DNA from: Microbacterium caowuchunii
GTDB taxonomy: Bacteria; Actinomycetota; Actinomycetes; Actinomycetales; Microbacteriaceae
Direction of reading: 5' to 3'
Assembly: GCF_008727755.1 (NCBI RefSeq)
Contig: NZ_CP044231.1
Location: forward strand, 2,108,001 to 2,172,000
Length of the DNA stretch: 64,000 bases
Below, piece after piece: positions 8,585 to 17,803 of the stretch; positions within the stretch are counted from its first letter, which is position 1, and each line of letters begins with the position of its first letter. Below the pieces are notes generated by a model. That model did not search any database, was not told the DNA's origin, and worked only from the letters and a program-made list of their open reading frames with translations. The position numbers were made by a program, and so were the translations under genes.

Positions 8585-9158
8585 GCGGGGCACCCTTCGC
8601 GCGCGTGCGCCGTCCGCGTACCTCGCTGACCACGTAGTCGATGCCGCTGGCGATCGTCAGGATGACGGCGATCCACATCGTGACCGTGTTGACCCAGCCG
8701 ATCCAATCGCCCACGAGCGAGGCGAGCGGCAGCAGTGCGAGGGAGAGCGCCACCGCCTGCGCGACGGTCTTGAGCTTTCCCATCCACGCCGCCGCGAGGA
8801 CGTGGTCACTGACCACCATGAGCCGGTAGACCGTGATGCCGAGTTCCCTCACCAGCACGATCGCGGTCACCCACCAGGGCAGCTCGGCGAGGATCGACAG
8901 GCCGACGAACGCGCATCCGGTGAGGACCTTGTCGGCGATCGGGTCCAGGAGCTTGCCGAGGTCCGTGACGATGTCGTTGCGCCGGGCGATGTGACCGTCG
9001 ATGCCGTCGGTCGCGATCGCCACGATGAACAGCGCCGCCGCCCCCCACCGCAGGGCGCCGTCCGCCCCGCCGTCCGCGAGGAGCATCCAGAGGAAGACCG
9101 GTGCGCACAGGATGCGCACGATCGTGATGGCGTTGGGGAGCTGCCGGGGAACCGTCAC
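8574..9158 (-). CDS. pgsA: CDP-diacylglycerol-glycerol-3-phosphate 3-phosphatidyltransferase
   Basis: PgsA makes phosphatidylglycerolphosphate from CDP-diacylglycerol at the membrane. The 194-residue product has the complete CDP-alcohol phosphotransferase signature D51-x2-D54-G-x2-A-R59-x8-G68-x3-D72-x3-D76 and about five membrane helices. It starts with GTG at 9158, six bases after a TAGGCT hexamer (9170..9165), which suggests a leaderless transcript. The 3' end overlaps cinA by about ten bases. Related phosphatidyltransferases share the motif; the ftsK-pgsA-cinA context supports PgsA. Confidence 0.9.
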   Translation of the reverse strand: MTVPRQLPNAITIVRILCAPVFLWMLLADGGADGALRWGAAALFIVAIATDGIDGHIARRNDIVTDLGKLLDPIADKVLTGCAFVGLSILAELPWWVTAIVLVRELGITVYRLMVVSDHVLAAAWMGKLKTVAQAVALSLALLPLASLVGDWIGWVNTVTMWIAVILTIASGIDYVVSEVRGRRTRAKGAPHGA

Positions 9159-9184
9159 GATCCGAGCCTAGCGACCCTGCGGGG

Positions 9185-11875
9185 TCAGTCGCGTCCGGTG
9201 AGTCCCCAGGCGTCCTCGGACCCGTCCTCGGCTTCGACGACTTCGAGCCCGTCGAACTGGGACGAGACCGCGTCCGGACCGTACGGGTCCGCCTGGGGCG
9301 CCGGCTCGTCCTCGCCCCGCAGGCGTGCCATCACACCGGGCAGCTGCTCGGCCGTGACGAGCACGTCGCGGGCCTTGGAGCCCTCGGACGGACCGACGAT
9401 CTCGCGCGACTCCAGCAGGTCCATCAGGCGCCCGGCCTTCGCGAAACCCACCCGGAGCTTCCGCTGCAGCATCGAGGTGGACCCGAACTGTGTCGACACG
9501 ACGAGTTCGGCGGCGGCCAGCAGCAGTTCGAGGTCGTCTCCGATGTCGGCGTCGACCTCCTTCTTCTCGGCGACCGCCTGCACGTCGGAGCGGTACTCCG
9601 GACGCGCCTGCCGGGTCACGTGCTGCACGACCTTCTCGATCTCCGCCTCGCTCACCCACGCCCCCTGGACGCGCACGGCCTTGGACGCCCCCATGGGCAG
9701 GAACAGGCCGTCGCCCTGACCGATCAGACGGTCCGCGCCGGGCTGGTCGAGGATGACCCGGGAGTCGGTGACGCTCGTCACGGCGAAGGCCAGCCGGGAG
9801 GGCACGTTCGCCTTGATGAGGCCGGTGACGACGTCGACGCTCGGCCGCTGCGTGGCCAGCACCAGGTGGATGCCGCTCGCGCGCGCCAGCTGCGTGATGC
9901 GCACGATGGAGTCCTCGACGTCGCGCGGAGCGACCATCATCAGGTCGGCGAGCTCGTCCACGACCACCAGCAGGTACGGGTAGGGCTTGAGGACCCGCTC
10001 GGACCCCGGCGGGAGCTGGATCGTTCCGGCGACGACGGCCGTATTGAAGTCGTCGATGTGGCGGAAGCCGAACGACGCCAGGTCGTCGTACCGCATGTCC
10101 ATCTCCTTCACGACCCACTGCAGCGCCTCGGCGGCCTTCTTGGGGTTCGTGATGATGGGGGTGATCAGGTGCGGGACGCCCGCGTAGTTGGTGAGCTCGA
10201 CGCGCTTCGGGTCGATGAGCACCATCCGCACTTCGGAGGGCTTCGCCCGCATCAGCAGGCTGGTGATCATCGAGTTCACGAAGCTCGACTTACCGGACCC
10301 GGTGGATCCCGCCACGAGCAGGTGGGGCATCTTCGCGAGGTTCGCCACGACGAAACCGCCGCCGACGTCCTTGCCGACGCCGATGGTCATGGGGTGGGTG
10401 GACTTCTGCGCGACCGGCGAGCGGAGGATGTCGCCGAGGGTGACGATCTCGCGATCCGTGTTCGGGATCTCGATGCCGATGGCGCTCTTGCCCGGGATCG
10501 GGGCGAGGATGCGCACCTCGTTGGAGGCCACCGCGTAGGCGATGTTGTTGGTGAGCGCGGTGATGCGCTCGACCTTCACGCCGGAGCCGAGCTCCACCTC
10601 GTACTGGGTGACGGTCGGGCCGCGGGAGAAACCGGTCACCCGGGCGTTGATGCCGAACTGCTCGAACACGCCGGAGACGGCCCGCACGATCGCGTCGTTC
10701 GCCTCGGAGCGCTCCTTCGGGGCGGATCCGGGCACCAGGGACGCAAGCGAGGGCAGGGCGTAGGGCGCCGAGGGGGGAAGCCGGTCGCCGCTGCTTCCGT
10801 ACCCGTCGATCTCGGGCAGTTCCGGCTGCGGACCGGTGTCGCCGTCGTCCTGCAGGCCTCCGGCGGCGCGTCCGTCCGCGACGGCGCGCCGGGCCGCGGC
10901 GATGACGGACGGGTCGATGACCTCGGTCATCGCGTCCGGTGCGGACGGCAAGGGGGGCGCCGGCAGCGGCGGCGCGGGAGCCACGGGCTCGATCGCCTGC
11001 TCGAATCCGCCCTGGGCGCGGGTCTGCGTGAACAGCAGCTCGGTGAGGTCCTGCGACGCGGAGTCCCCGCCCATGTCGGGGTCCTCCTCGCGGCCGGTCT
11101 TGTTCCGGCGCCACCAGGGGATCGTCTCGGTCGCGTCCTCGTCCGCGGCACGTTCGCCGGCGGGGACCTCGGCCGGGCGCTCCGCGCCGAACATCCAGGC
11201 GTACAGGTCGCCGAGTCGGCGTCCGATCCGGTTCGGCGGTGTCTTGGTCAGGATGAGCACGCTCAGCACGGCGAACAGCGCCAGCAGGATGTAGGCCCCG
11301 ATCGGGGTGATCAGCAGGGCGAGGGGCTCCCCCACCATCCAGCCGAACAGACCGCCCGCCTCGCTCAGCGCGGGCAGGCCACCGCTGGGCTGGGGCCGCC
11401 CGCCCAGGACATGGCAGAAGCCCGCGATCGCCAGGATGAAGAGGGCGAATCCGATCCCGATCCGGCCGTTGTCGTGCACGGAGGACGGATGCCGGAACAG
11501 CCATCCCGCCAGCAGCATGAGCAGCACCGGCAGCACGAACGACACCCGGCCGACGAGTCCGCCGACGCTGTACGCGCTCACGATCGCCGAGACGTCGGTG
11601 CCGATCAGGAACCACTCCGTGACCGCGCCGATGATGGCCAGAAGCACCAGCAGGAAGGGGAAGCCGTCGCGCCGCTGGTCCTTCTCGAGCGTCTCCGGCC
11701 CGAAGGTGCGGAACAGCCCGCCGGTCAGGTGCGCGATCCCCATCCAGGCCCGCACGACGACGGGAGGCTTCTCCTCGTCACCCACGTAACGCTTCGGGGC
11801 GGGTGCGGGTTTGCGCCCGCGGGAGGAGGATCCCTTCGCGGGGGCGTTGCGCGTCGAGGCGGTACTGCGGGCCAT
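9185..11875 (-). CDS. ftsK: DNA translocase FtsK/SpoIIIE
   Basis: FtsK pumps chromosomal DNA through the closing septum and helps resolve dimers. The 896-residue product has a basic N-terminus ([16 protein letters not shown]), four or five membrane helices up to about residue 210, a Pro/Asp-rich linker to about residue 370, and the motor domain with Walker [10 protein letters not shown] (G523-K529) and Walker B region [13 protein letters not shown]. The C-terminal gamma winged-helix domain includes [24 protein letters not shown]. The ATG at 11875 lies six bases after TACCGT. It leads into pgsA with a 26-base gap. Confidence 0.95.
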   Translation of the reverse strand: MARSTASTRNAPAKGSSSRGRKPAPAPKRYVGDEEKPPVVVRAWMGIAHLTGGLFRTFGPETLEKDQRRDGFPFLLVLLAIIGAVTEWFLIGTDVSAIVSAYSVGGLVGRVSFVLPVLLMLLAGWLFRHPSSVHDNGRIGIGFALFILAIAGFCHVLGGRPQPSGGLPALSEAGGLFGWMVGEPLALLITPIGAYILLALFAVLSVLILTKTPPNRIGRRLGDLYAWMFGAERPAEVPAGERAADEDATETIPWWRRNKTGREEDPDMGGDSASQDLTELLFTQTRAQGGFEQAIEPVAPAPPLPAPPLPSAPDAMTEVIDPSVIAAARRAVADGRAAGGLQDDGDTGPQPELPEIDGYGSSGDRLPPSAPYALPSLASLVPGSAPKERSEANDAIVRAVSGVFEQFGINARVTGFSRGPTVTQYEVELGSGVKVERITALTNNIAYAVASNEVRILAPIPGKSAIGIEIPNTDREIVTLGDILRSPVAQKSTHPMTIGVGKDVGGGFVVANLAKMPHLLVAGSTGSGKSSFVNSMITSLLMRAKPSEVRMVLIDPKRVELTNYAGVPHLITPIITNPKKAAEALQWVVKEMDMRYDDLASFGFRHIDDFNTAVVAGTIQLPPGSERVLKPYPYLLVVVDELADLMMVAPRDVEDSIVRITQLARASGIHLVLATQRPSVDVVTGLIKANVPSRLAFAVTSVTDSRVILDQPGADRLIGQGDGLFLPMGASKAVRVQGAWVSEAEIEKVVQHVTRQARPEYRSDVQAVAEKKEVDADIGDDLELLLAAAELVVSTQFGSTSMLQRKLRVGFAKAGRLMDLLESREIVGPSEGSKARDVLVTAEQLPGVMARLRGEDEPAPQADPYGPDAVSSQFDGLEVVEAEDGSEDAWGLTGRD

Positions 11876-11881
11876 GATCCC

Positions 11882-11887
11882 ACGGTA
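11882..11887 (-). promoter_or_regulatory. Candidate -10 element for ftsK
   Basis: The minus strand reads TACCGT, then six bases, then the ftsK ATG. There is no room for a Shine-Dalgarno sequence, so a leaderless transcript is likely. Confidence 0.4.
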
Positions 11888-11929
11888 GGCGGGAGCTCCG
11901 ACCTACCGGGGTTGCCACGCGGGAGAGCC

Positions 11930-12424
11930 TCAGCGCAGCCGCTTCACCATCGTGTCGCGGCCGACGGCGGGAGTGGTCACGGCGAACCCCTCCGAGCGGT
12001 AGAGCGTGACGGCGTGGTTCTCCCGCTCCACGCTGAGACTCAGCCGCCCGTACCCCTCCGACCGCGCCACCTCCGCCAGGCGGCGCAGCAGCGCGCGACC
12101 GACGCCGTGCGCACGCCAGACGGGGCGCACGCCGATGATGAGCTCCGGCACCCCGGTGGCGATGTAGCCGAACCCGGGTGCGGTGCGCGGCAGCAGGCGG
12201 TACCAGGCGGCTCCGATCGGTTCGCCCTGGTCATCGAGCGCCACGACGCCCGCGTCGCCGGGCCGCTGCCATCCGGTCACGTACCGCCCGTACTCCTCGG
12301 AAGACAGTACGGCGTGACGGGGACGGGCGGCGCCGGGGCGCCAGTTCGCCGCCTCGACGACCATGTCCGCGAGGAACGCACCATCCGCCTGGACGGCGGG
12401 TCTGATGCGTTCACTCGCGGACAT
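11930..12424 (-). CDS. GNAT family N-acetyltransferase
   Basis: A 164-residue acetyl-CoA-dependent acyltransferase of unknown substrate. Motif A is visible as VRPVWRAHGVGRALLRRLAEVARSEG (about residues 100-125, with the R-x-x-G-x-G/A acetyl-CoA loop), and motif B as LSLSVERENHAVTLYRSEGF. It is a single gene between rnj and ftsK and starts six bases after a TAGGAT hexamer (12436..12431). The N-terminal VVEAANWRPG segment is common in actinobacterial GNATs of this size. Confidence 0.85.
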   Translation of the reverse strand: MSASERIRPAVQADGAFLADMVVEAANWRPGAARPRHAVLSSEEYGRYVTGWQRPGDAGVVALDDQGEPIGAAWYRLLPRTAPGFGYIATGVPELIIGVRPVWRAHGVGRALLRRLAEVARSEGYGRLSLSVERENHAVTLYRSEGFAVTTPAVGRDTMVKRLR

Positions 12425-12448
12425 GGCGCGATCCTAGCGGTGCGGCGT

Positions 12449-14125
12449 CTAGGCCTCGATGACCAGCGGCACGATCATCGGACGACGACGCAGGCGCTGG
12501 TTGACCCAGCGTCCGATCGTGCGTCGGACCACCTGGGAGAGCGCGTGGCTGTCCCGCACGCCCGACCCGGCCGCCTCGGCCAGGGCCGCCGCGATCTTGG
12601 GCTTGACGTCGTCGAAGACCTTGTCCGCCTCGGCGAAGCCGCGCGCGTGGATCTCCGGACCGGTGATGATCCGCCCGGTCGTCGCATCCACCACGACGAT
12701 CACCGAGATGAAGCCCTCCTCGCCGAGGATCCTGCGGTCCTTCAGATCGGCGTCCGTGATCTCCCCGACCGTCGACCCGTCCACGTAGACGAACCCGATG
12801 TCGAGCTGCCCGACGACCGTCGCCACCCCGTCCTTCAGGTCGATGACGGTGCCGTTCTCCCCGAGGATGGTGCGCTCCGCCGGGATGCCGGTGTCCTGGG
12901 CCAGCTTCGCGTTGGCCATCAGGTGCCGGTATTCGCCGTGCACGGGCAGCACGTTCTTGGGCTTGAGGATGTTGTAGCAGTAGAGCAGTTCGCCCGCTGC
13001 GGCGTGGCCGGACACGTGCACCTTGGCGTTGCCCTTGTGCACGACGTTCGCGCCGAGCTTGGTCAGCCCGTCGATCACCCGGTAGACCGCGTTCTCGTTG
13101 CCCGGGATGAGGCTCGAGGCGAGGATGACCGTGTCACCGGGGCCGGGCTCGATCTCGTGGTCCAGGTTCGCCATCCGGGAAAGCACCGCCATCGGCTCTC
13201 CCTGCGATCCGGTCGACATGTAGACGATCCGGTCGTCGGGGATGTCCCGTGCCTTCTTGTAGTCGATGAGGACGCCGTCCGGCACCGTGAGGTAGCCGAG
13301 GTTCTCCGCGATCGTCATGTTGCGCACCATGCTGCGTCCGAGGAACGCGACCCGGCGACCGTTGGCGGCGGCCGCGTCGATGACCTGCTGGACACGGTGC
13401 ACGTGGCTGGAGAAGCTCGCGACGATGACGCGACGGGGGGCCTTGGCGATCACCTGGTCGAGGACCGGTCCGATCGAGCGTTCGAGGGGCGTGAAGCCGG
13501 GGACGTCGGCGTTGGTGGAGTCGACGAGGAAGAGGTCCACACCCTCCTCGCCGAGGCGGCCGAACGCGCGCAGATCGGTGAGCCGGCCGTCGAGGGGCAG
13601 CTGGTCCATCTTGAAGTCACCGGTCACGAGGACGTTGCCGGCGGGGGTCTTGATGGAGACGGCGAGTGCGTCGGGGATGGAGTGGTTCACCGCGACGAAC
13701 TCGAGGTCGAACGGCCCGACCTTCTCGTGCTGCCCTTCCTTCACCGTCATGGTGTAGGACTTGACCCGGTGCTCCTTGAGCTTCGCCTCGAGGAGCGCGA
13801 GGGTGAGGCCGGAACCGATCAGGGGGATGTCGTTCTTCAGCTTCAGCAGGTACGGCACCGCGCCGATGTGGTCCTCGTGCCCGTGGGTGAGGACGATGCC
13901 GACGATGTCGTTCAGGCGCCCGCGGATGGGGGTGAAGTCCGGCAGGATCAGATCGACCCCGGGCTGGTGCTCCTCGGGGAACAGCACACCGCAGTCGACG
14001 ATGAGGAGCTTGCCCTCGTACTCGAAGACGGTCATGTTGCGCCCGACCTCGCCGAGTCCGCCCAGAGGGTAGACGCGGAGGGTTCCGGGGGCGAGTGCGG
14101 GCGGGTCGTATACGGTCGTTGCCAT
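12449..14125 (-). CDS. rnj: Ribonuclease J
   Basis: RNase J is a metallo-beta-lactamase/beta-CASP endo- and 5'-3' exoribonuclease central to actinobacterial mRNA and rRNA processing. The 558-residue product has LTHGHEDHIG (H81, H83, D85, H86), the downstream metal ligands in FVAVNHSIPDA and VTGDFKMD, the beta-CASP segment, and the CHVSGHAAAGE-like motif (KVHVSGHAAAGEL). The ATG follows GGAAAGG. It lies downstream of dapA, the usual arrangement; the 105-base gap between them contains hairpins. Confidence 0.95.
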   Translation of the reverse strand: MATTVYDPPALAPGTLRVYPLGGLGEVGRNMTVFEYEGKLLIVDCGVLFPEEHQPGVDLILPDFTPIRGRLNDIVGIVLTHGHEDHIGAVPYLLKLKNDIPLIGSGLTLALLEAKLKEHRVKSYTMTVKEGQHEKVGPFDLEFVAVNHSIPDALAVSIKTPAGNVLVTGDFKMDQLPLDGRLTDLRAFGRLGEEGVDLFLVDSTNADVPGFTPLERSIGPVLDQVIAKAPRRVIVASFSSHVHRVQQVIDAAAANGRRVAFLGRSMVRNMTIAENLGYLTVPDGVLIDYKKARDIPDDRIVYMSTGSQGEPMAVLSRMANLDHEIEPGPGDTVILASSLIPGNENAVYRVIDGLTKLGANVVHKGNAKVHVSGHAAAGELLYCYNILKPKNVLPVHGEYRHLMANAKLAQDTGIPAERTILGENGTVIDLKDGVATVVGQLDIGFVYVDGSTVGEITDADLKDRRILGEEGFISVIVVVDATTGRIITGPEIHARGFAEADKVFDDVKPKIAAALAEAAGSGVRDSHALSQVVRRTIGRWVNQRLRRRPMIVPLVIEA

Positions 14126-14207
14126 AGCGTGCCTTTCCGGATGCGGCGGGGCGCCGCGTCCGTTCTCACCGCCTTCCGGCGGCCGCCCGCGGGATGCGGG
14201 CTCTTCG

Positions 14208-14225
14208 GCTCGCCTCGTGGCGAGC
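14208..14225 (-). terminator. Short hairpin after dapA
   Basis: Seven-base arms GCTCGCC/GGCGAGC with a four-base loop sit six bases past the dapA stop. Further GC-rich stems follow towards rnj. There is no T-run, so it may attenuate or stabilise the message rather than terminate it. Confidence 0.4.
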
Positions 14226-14230
14226 TGTTG

Positions 14231-15208
14231 TCAGCGTGTCGTGCCGTGCACCTTCGGCAGGGCCCCGCCCGCGGCCGCGTTGCGGTCGGGGCGGAAGTTG
14301 GAGAAGTCGGCGCCGGGCACGTCGGTCACGAGGTCGAGCTCGTCCTCGATGAGGGCGGCCTCCCATTCCTCGGGTCCGACGAGGGGCAGGCGCACGCGCG
14401 GGCTGGAGATGCGGCCCAGTCCGTGCAGGATGTACTTCGCCGAGACGGTGCCGGGCACGTGCGTCATGACGGCGCGCACGAGCGGCTCCAGGCGCTTGTG
14501 CTCCGCCGTCGCCGCGGCGAGGTCGCCCCGGTTCACGGCGTCCACGATCGCGCGGTAGGGAGCCGCGGCGATGTTCGCGGTCACCCCGATGAGCCCGGTG
14601 GCCCCGATCGCGAGATGCGGGAGCACGTTGGCGTCGTCGCCGGAGAAGTACATGAGGTCGGTCTGATTCAGCACCCGGCTGACCTCGCTGAAATCACCCT
14701 TGGCGTCCTTGATGGCGAGGATGTTCGGGTGCTTGGCGAGACGCAGGATCGTTTCGTACTTGATCGGCACTCCGGTACGGCCCGGGATGTCGTACAGGAT
14801 GACGGGCAGGTCCGTCGCGTCGGCGACGAGCCGGAAGTGCGTCAGGATGCCGGCCTGGGTGGGCTTGTTGTAGTACGGGGTGACGATCATGATGCCGTCT
14901 GCACCGGCGCGCTCACTGGCCTTGTAGAGCTCGATGGCGTGCGCGGTCTCGTTCGAGCCGCCACCGGTGATGATCTTGGCGCGGCCCGCGGCGACGTCCT
15001 TGCCGACCTCGACGAGCCGGAGCTTCTCCGGGTCGGTGAGGGTGGAGGTCTCCCCCGTCGTGCCGGTGACGACGATCCCGTCGGCGCCGGCGGTGATGAC
15101 GTCGTCGATGTGCTTCTCGACGGCGGGCCAATCGACCTCACCGTCGGCCGTCATCGGGGTGACGAGCGCGACGAGAACCTGTCCGAAGGGGTTTCCCGTG
15201 TGCGTCAT
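14231..15208 (-). CDS. dapA: 4-hydroxy-tetrahydrodipicolinate synthase
   Basis: DapA condenses pyruvate with aspartate semialdehyde at the start of the lysine/diaminopimelate branch. The 325-residue product has the pyruvate-binding TGTTGE (48-53), Tyr112/Tyr113, catalytic Tyr139 in LYDIPGRTG and Schiff-base Lys167 in AIKDAKGD. The ATG at 15208 is abutted by GGGAGG with almost no spacer, an awkward ribosome-binding site. It leads a dapA-rnj unit; dapB lies 26 kb away beyond an accessory block. Confidence 0.93.
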   Translation of the reverse strand: MTHTGNPFGQVLVALVTPMTADGEVDWPAVEKHIDDVITAGADGIVVTGTTGETSTLTDPEKLRLVEVGKDVAAGRAKIITGGGSNETAHAIELYKASERAGADGIMIVTPYYNKPTQAGILTHFRLVADATDLPVILYDIPGRTGVPIKYETILRLAKHPNILAIKDAKGDFSEVSRVLNQTDLMYFSGDDANVLPHLAIGATGLIGVTANIAAAPYRAIVDAVNRGDLAAATAEHKRLEPLVRAVMTHVPGTVSAKYILHGLGRISSPRVRLPLVGPEEWEAALIEDELDLVTDVPGADFSNFRPDRNAAAGGALPKVHGTTR

Positions 15209-15265
15209 CCTCCCAGAGTATCGGTTCCGGGATGACCGTCCGGTCCGCCCTCGTAGGCTGATCGC

Positions 15266-15805
15266 ATGACGTGGCACACCCGGGGCTCTCGCACCGTGTA
15301 CGAGAACCGGTGGATCCAGGTGCGGGAGGACGCCGTGCGGGGGCCGCACGGGGAGGGCATCTACGGCGTCGTGCGGATGACGCATCCGGCCGTCTTCGTC
15401 GTGGCCCTCGATGCGGAGGACCGCGTCTGCCTCGTGGCGGTGGACCGGTACACGACGGGGCCCTCCTGGGAGGTGCCGGCCGGCGGGTCCGACGGCGAGG
15501 ACCCGCTCCTCGCGGCGCAGCGCGAGCTGCGGGAGGAGACCGGGCTGACGGCCACCGAGTGGACGCCGCTCGGCACGATGAACGCGCTGAACGGCATCGC
15601 TGAGGCGCCCGAGCACGTCTTCCTGGCGCGGGGCCTCACCTCGGGCGCGGATGCGTCGGCCACCCAGCGCGAGGAGGGCATCGACGAGATGGCCTGGGTC
15701 CCCTTCGCCGAGGCGCTGGCGATGGTCTCGGACGGGCGGATCCACGACGGCGAGACGATCGCCGCGCTCGCCTTCGCCGGCATCCGCCTCGGCCGCTTCG
15801 CCTGA
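15266..15805 (+). CDS. NUDIX hydrolase (ADP-ribose pyrophosphatase-like)
   Basis: A 179-residue NUDIX enzyme expected to cleave a nucleoside diphosphate linked to another moiety. The Nudix helix reads AAQRELREETGL (about 83-94), preceded by the PAGGSDGE loop, which is one residue shorter than the classic G-x5-E spacing. The fold resembles ADP-ribose/ADP-sugar pyrophosphatases, but the substrate cannot be read from the sequence. A TAGGCT hexamer (15254-15259) ends six bases before the ATG, which suggests a leaderless transcript divergent from dapA. Confidence 0.85.
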   Translation: MTWHTRGSRTVYENRWIQVREDAVRGPHGEGIYGVVRMTHPAVFVVALDAEDRVCLVAVDRYTTGPSWEVPAGGSDGEDPLLAAQRELREETGLTATEWTPLGTMNALNGIAEAPEHVFLARGLTSGADASATQREEGIDEMAWVPFAEALAMVSDGRIHDGETIAALAFAGIRLGRFA

Positions 15806-15965
15806 CCCCCTCCCCTGGCCCCGGGCTCCGCCGGGCCCCTCGGCCGCTCGGTGTCCGCACGACCGGCGCGCGACGCGCCGAGAGTGCGGCCGCGCCGCGC
15901 CGCCGTCCCGCCGATGCTCGTGCGGACGCCACCCTGCCCGGGACGCGGGCGGACACCATCCCTGC
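15806..15965. repeat. GC-rich intergenic palindromic element A
   Basis: The 160-base space between the converging NUDIX and DUF559 genes holds a ten-base inverted repeat, GTCCGCACGA against TCGTGCGGAC, about 60 bases apart. It encloses a second GC-rich core with GCGCGACGCGCC. The same core word occurs in the palindromic element near 43.1 kb. It could act as a bidirectional terminator or be a member of a dispersed repeat family. Confidence 0.5.
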
Positions 15966-16820
15966 TCAGAACGGACGGTGGGGGATGCCGCTGGAGCGGT
16001 GCAGGCCGCGCCCCAGGGCGGACAGGATCGCGTCCTCGACCAACGGCCAGTCGTGCACGATGAGGGCGTAGTCATAGCGCAGTGTGACGAAGCCCAGGAC
16101 CGTCGCGACGGCGTCGCGCACGAGGTCGCGGTGCCGGTGGTCCCCGCCGTGTGTGGACCCGTCCGCCTCCAGGATCAACCTGTCGCCGACGACGAAGTCC
16201 ACCACGCCCACTCCGCCGATGCGCACCTGGGTGCGCACCTCGATGCCGAGCAGATGCAGACGGAGGCGGATGAGGGATTCCAGGCCGCTGTCCGCATCCT
16301 TCCGGGCGAGGTCGACGAGCCAGCGGCGGGTACGCGGGACGTGCTCGCGCAGCCAGGCGACGTCGGCCGCGCCGAGGATGCGGTGTCGCATCCCGGACTC
16401 GAGCGCGCAGAAGAACGCCTCCGCCCCGAGGCAGTCGAGCATCTGGCGGACCGCGACGCGTGGGGCGACGATCCCGCGCGGGTGTCGCCCCTCGTCGCGG
16501 TGCACGCGCGGGCGGCACCCGTCCGCCGCGTGCGCGCGGCCGTTCGGTCCCAGCCACACATGCAGCGCCGCCTCGGGCTCGAGCACCCACAGCCCGTGGT
16601 GCGCCGCGGCCGACGCGCAGCAGAGTGCGCCGCCGTGCGCGAGCGCGTGCCTGAGGAGGGCGGGGGTCTCCGCGGAGGCGTACGTGCCGCGCCGCACCCT
16701 GACCAGCACGCCGTCGGCGACCGCGTCGGCGATCGCCCCCTCGGACACCCCGGCGCCCCGCAGCTCGGACGTGCGGGCGATCCCGCCCATCCGCCCAAGG
16801 ACCGCGCCGAGCTCCTCCAT
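15966..16820 (-). CDS. AbiEi-like / DUF559 (Vsr-type) endonuclease-domain protein
   Basis: A 284-residue protein of a widespread actinobacterial family. The first 55 residues resemble the winged-helix domain of AbiEi-type antitoxins (LGRMGGIARTSELRGAGVSEGAI, then VRVRRGTY). The C-terminal part resembles the DUF559/Vsr endonuclease fold: SGLESLIRLRL, VDFVVGDRLILEADG, then H-x3-HRHRDLVRD and LRYDY. No AbiEii-like toxin gene is next to it, so it is probably not half of a toxin-antitoxin pair. Its biological role is unknown. Confidence 0.7.
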   Translation of the reverse strand: MEELGAVLGRMGGIARTSELRGAGVSEGAIADAVADGVLVRVRRGTYASAETPALLRHALAHGGALCCASAAAHHGLWVLEPEAALHVWLGPNGRAHAADGCRPRVHRDEGRHPRGIVAPRVAVRQMLDCLGAEAFFCALESGMRHRILGAADVAWLREHVPRTRRWLVDLARKDADSGLESLIRLRLHLLGIEVRTQVRIGGVGVVDFVVGDRLILEADGSTHGGDHRHRDLVRDAVATVLGFVTLRYDYALIVHDWPLVEDAILSALGRGLHRSSGIPHRPF

Positions 16821-17025
16821 CCCGCCACGATCCGCCCCTCCCCGCCGCGCCGCGGGTCCCCCCTCGCCCCGGTGGACAGCCCCGTCGCCCCGACGCCTGG
16901 GGAGGAGACGGCGTGCGCACGGGCGCGCGGCGGCGCGCCGCTCGCATCCGCCGTCTCACCGGCGCGTCGTCACCCGGTCGTGCGGACGCCGCGGGGCCGC
17001 GGGGGCTGGGGGGCGAGGGCTGGGG
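16821..17025. repeat. GC-rich intergenic element C
   Basis: A 205-base gap on the minus strand between the SDR gene and the DUF559 gene. It contains CGCATCCGCC, GGCGCGTCG and TCGTGCGGAC in the same order as in the element near 43.1 kb, plus very GC-rich short stems around 16920-16945. No coding frame was recognised. Confidence 0.35.
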
Positions 17026-17781
17026 TCAGCGGCCGGTCATGCCGAGGCGGGCGGACAGGCGATCCGGCAGCACCCGCACGAGCGTCGTGAGGATGCGGTA
17101 GCGGACGGTCGGCACGGAGACCGCCGAACCCCGGGCGACGTCCCGCAGCGACAGCCGGACCACGTCCCGCGCCTCCAGCCACATCCAGCCGGGCACGCCC
17201 TCCTGCCCGGGCGGAAGGCCGAGGCGTGCGTGGAAGTCCGTGTGCGTGTAGCCGGGGCAGACCGCCGTGACCGTCACCCCGCGGGGACGGTAGACGGCAT
17301 TCGCCCACCGGCTGAACGACACCAGCCACTGCTTGCAGGCGCCGTATGTCGAACGCGGCATGAACGCCGCGACGGAGGCGACGTTGAGGATGCGGCCGCG
17401 TCCGCGCGCCAGCATCGGGCCGAGCGCCGCATGGGTCAGCCGCATCGGCACCTCGACGTGCAGCGCGAGGTGCCGCGCCTCGTCCTCGATGTCGTTGGTC
17501 TCGAAGGCCAGCGGTAACCCGAAGCCCGCGTTGTTGACCAGCAGGTCGACCGGGTGCTCCTCGTCCGCGAGCCGGGCCTCGACGCGCGCGCGTTCCCGCG
17601 GGTCGACGAGGTCGGCTCGCAGCACCTCCACGTCGACGCGGGCGCGGAGCGGGCCGGCCACCTGTTCGAGCGCGGCCGGGTCACGGCCCACGAGGATGAG
17701 GTCGGCACCGCGGCTGGCCAGTTGACGGGCGTACTCGGCACCCAGGCCGGAGCCGGCACCGGTGATGAGCGCTGTGGGCAA
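17026..17781 (-). CDS. Short-chain dehydrogenase/reductase (SDR)
   Basis: A 251-residue classical SDR. It has the NAD(P)-binding T7-G-A-G-S-G-L-G14, NNAG at 83-86, Ser136 and the Y146-x3-K150 catalytic pair. GRD after the second beta-strand hints at NADP preference. The start is TTG at 17781, preceded at good distance by GGGAGGGAG; no better ATG or GTG exists in frame. It lies 22 bases after cbiO and is probably co-transcribed with the nickel transporter genes. Its substrate and link to metal uptake are unknown. Confidence 0.85.
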   Translation of the reverse strand: MPTALITGAGSGLGAEYARQLASRGADLILVGRDPAALEQVAGPLRARVDVEVLRADLVDPRERARVEARLADEEHPVDLLVNNAGFGLPLAFETNDIEDEARHLALHVEVPMRLTHAALGPMLARGRGRILNVASVAAFMPRSTYGACKQWLVSFSRWANAVYRPRGVTVTAVCPGYTHTDFHARLGLPPGQEGVPGWMWLEARDVVRLSLRDVARGSAVSVPTVRYRILTTLVRVLPDRLSARLGMTGR

Positions 17782-17803
17782 CGACGTCTCCCTCCCGAGG
17801 TGG

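Noticed and set aside
9620..15235. A 1871-codon open frame on the plus strand
   Set aside because: It runs antisense to ftsK, GNAT, rnj and dapA, has the composition of a GC-skewed shadow frame (Arg/His/Asp/Val-rich), and shows no domain.
15966..16820. An AbiE toxin-antitoxin system
   Set aside because: Only an AbiEi-like winged helix is present; no AbiEii nucleotidyltransferase-like gene is adjacent.
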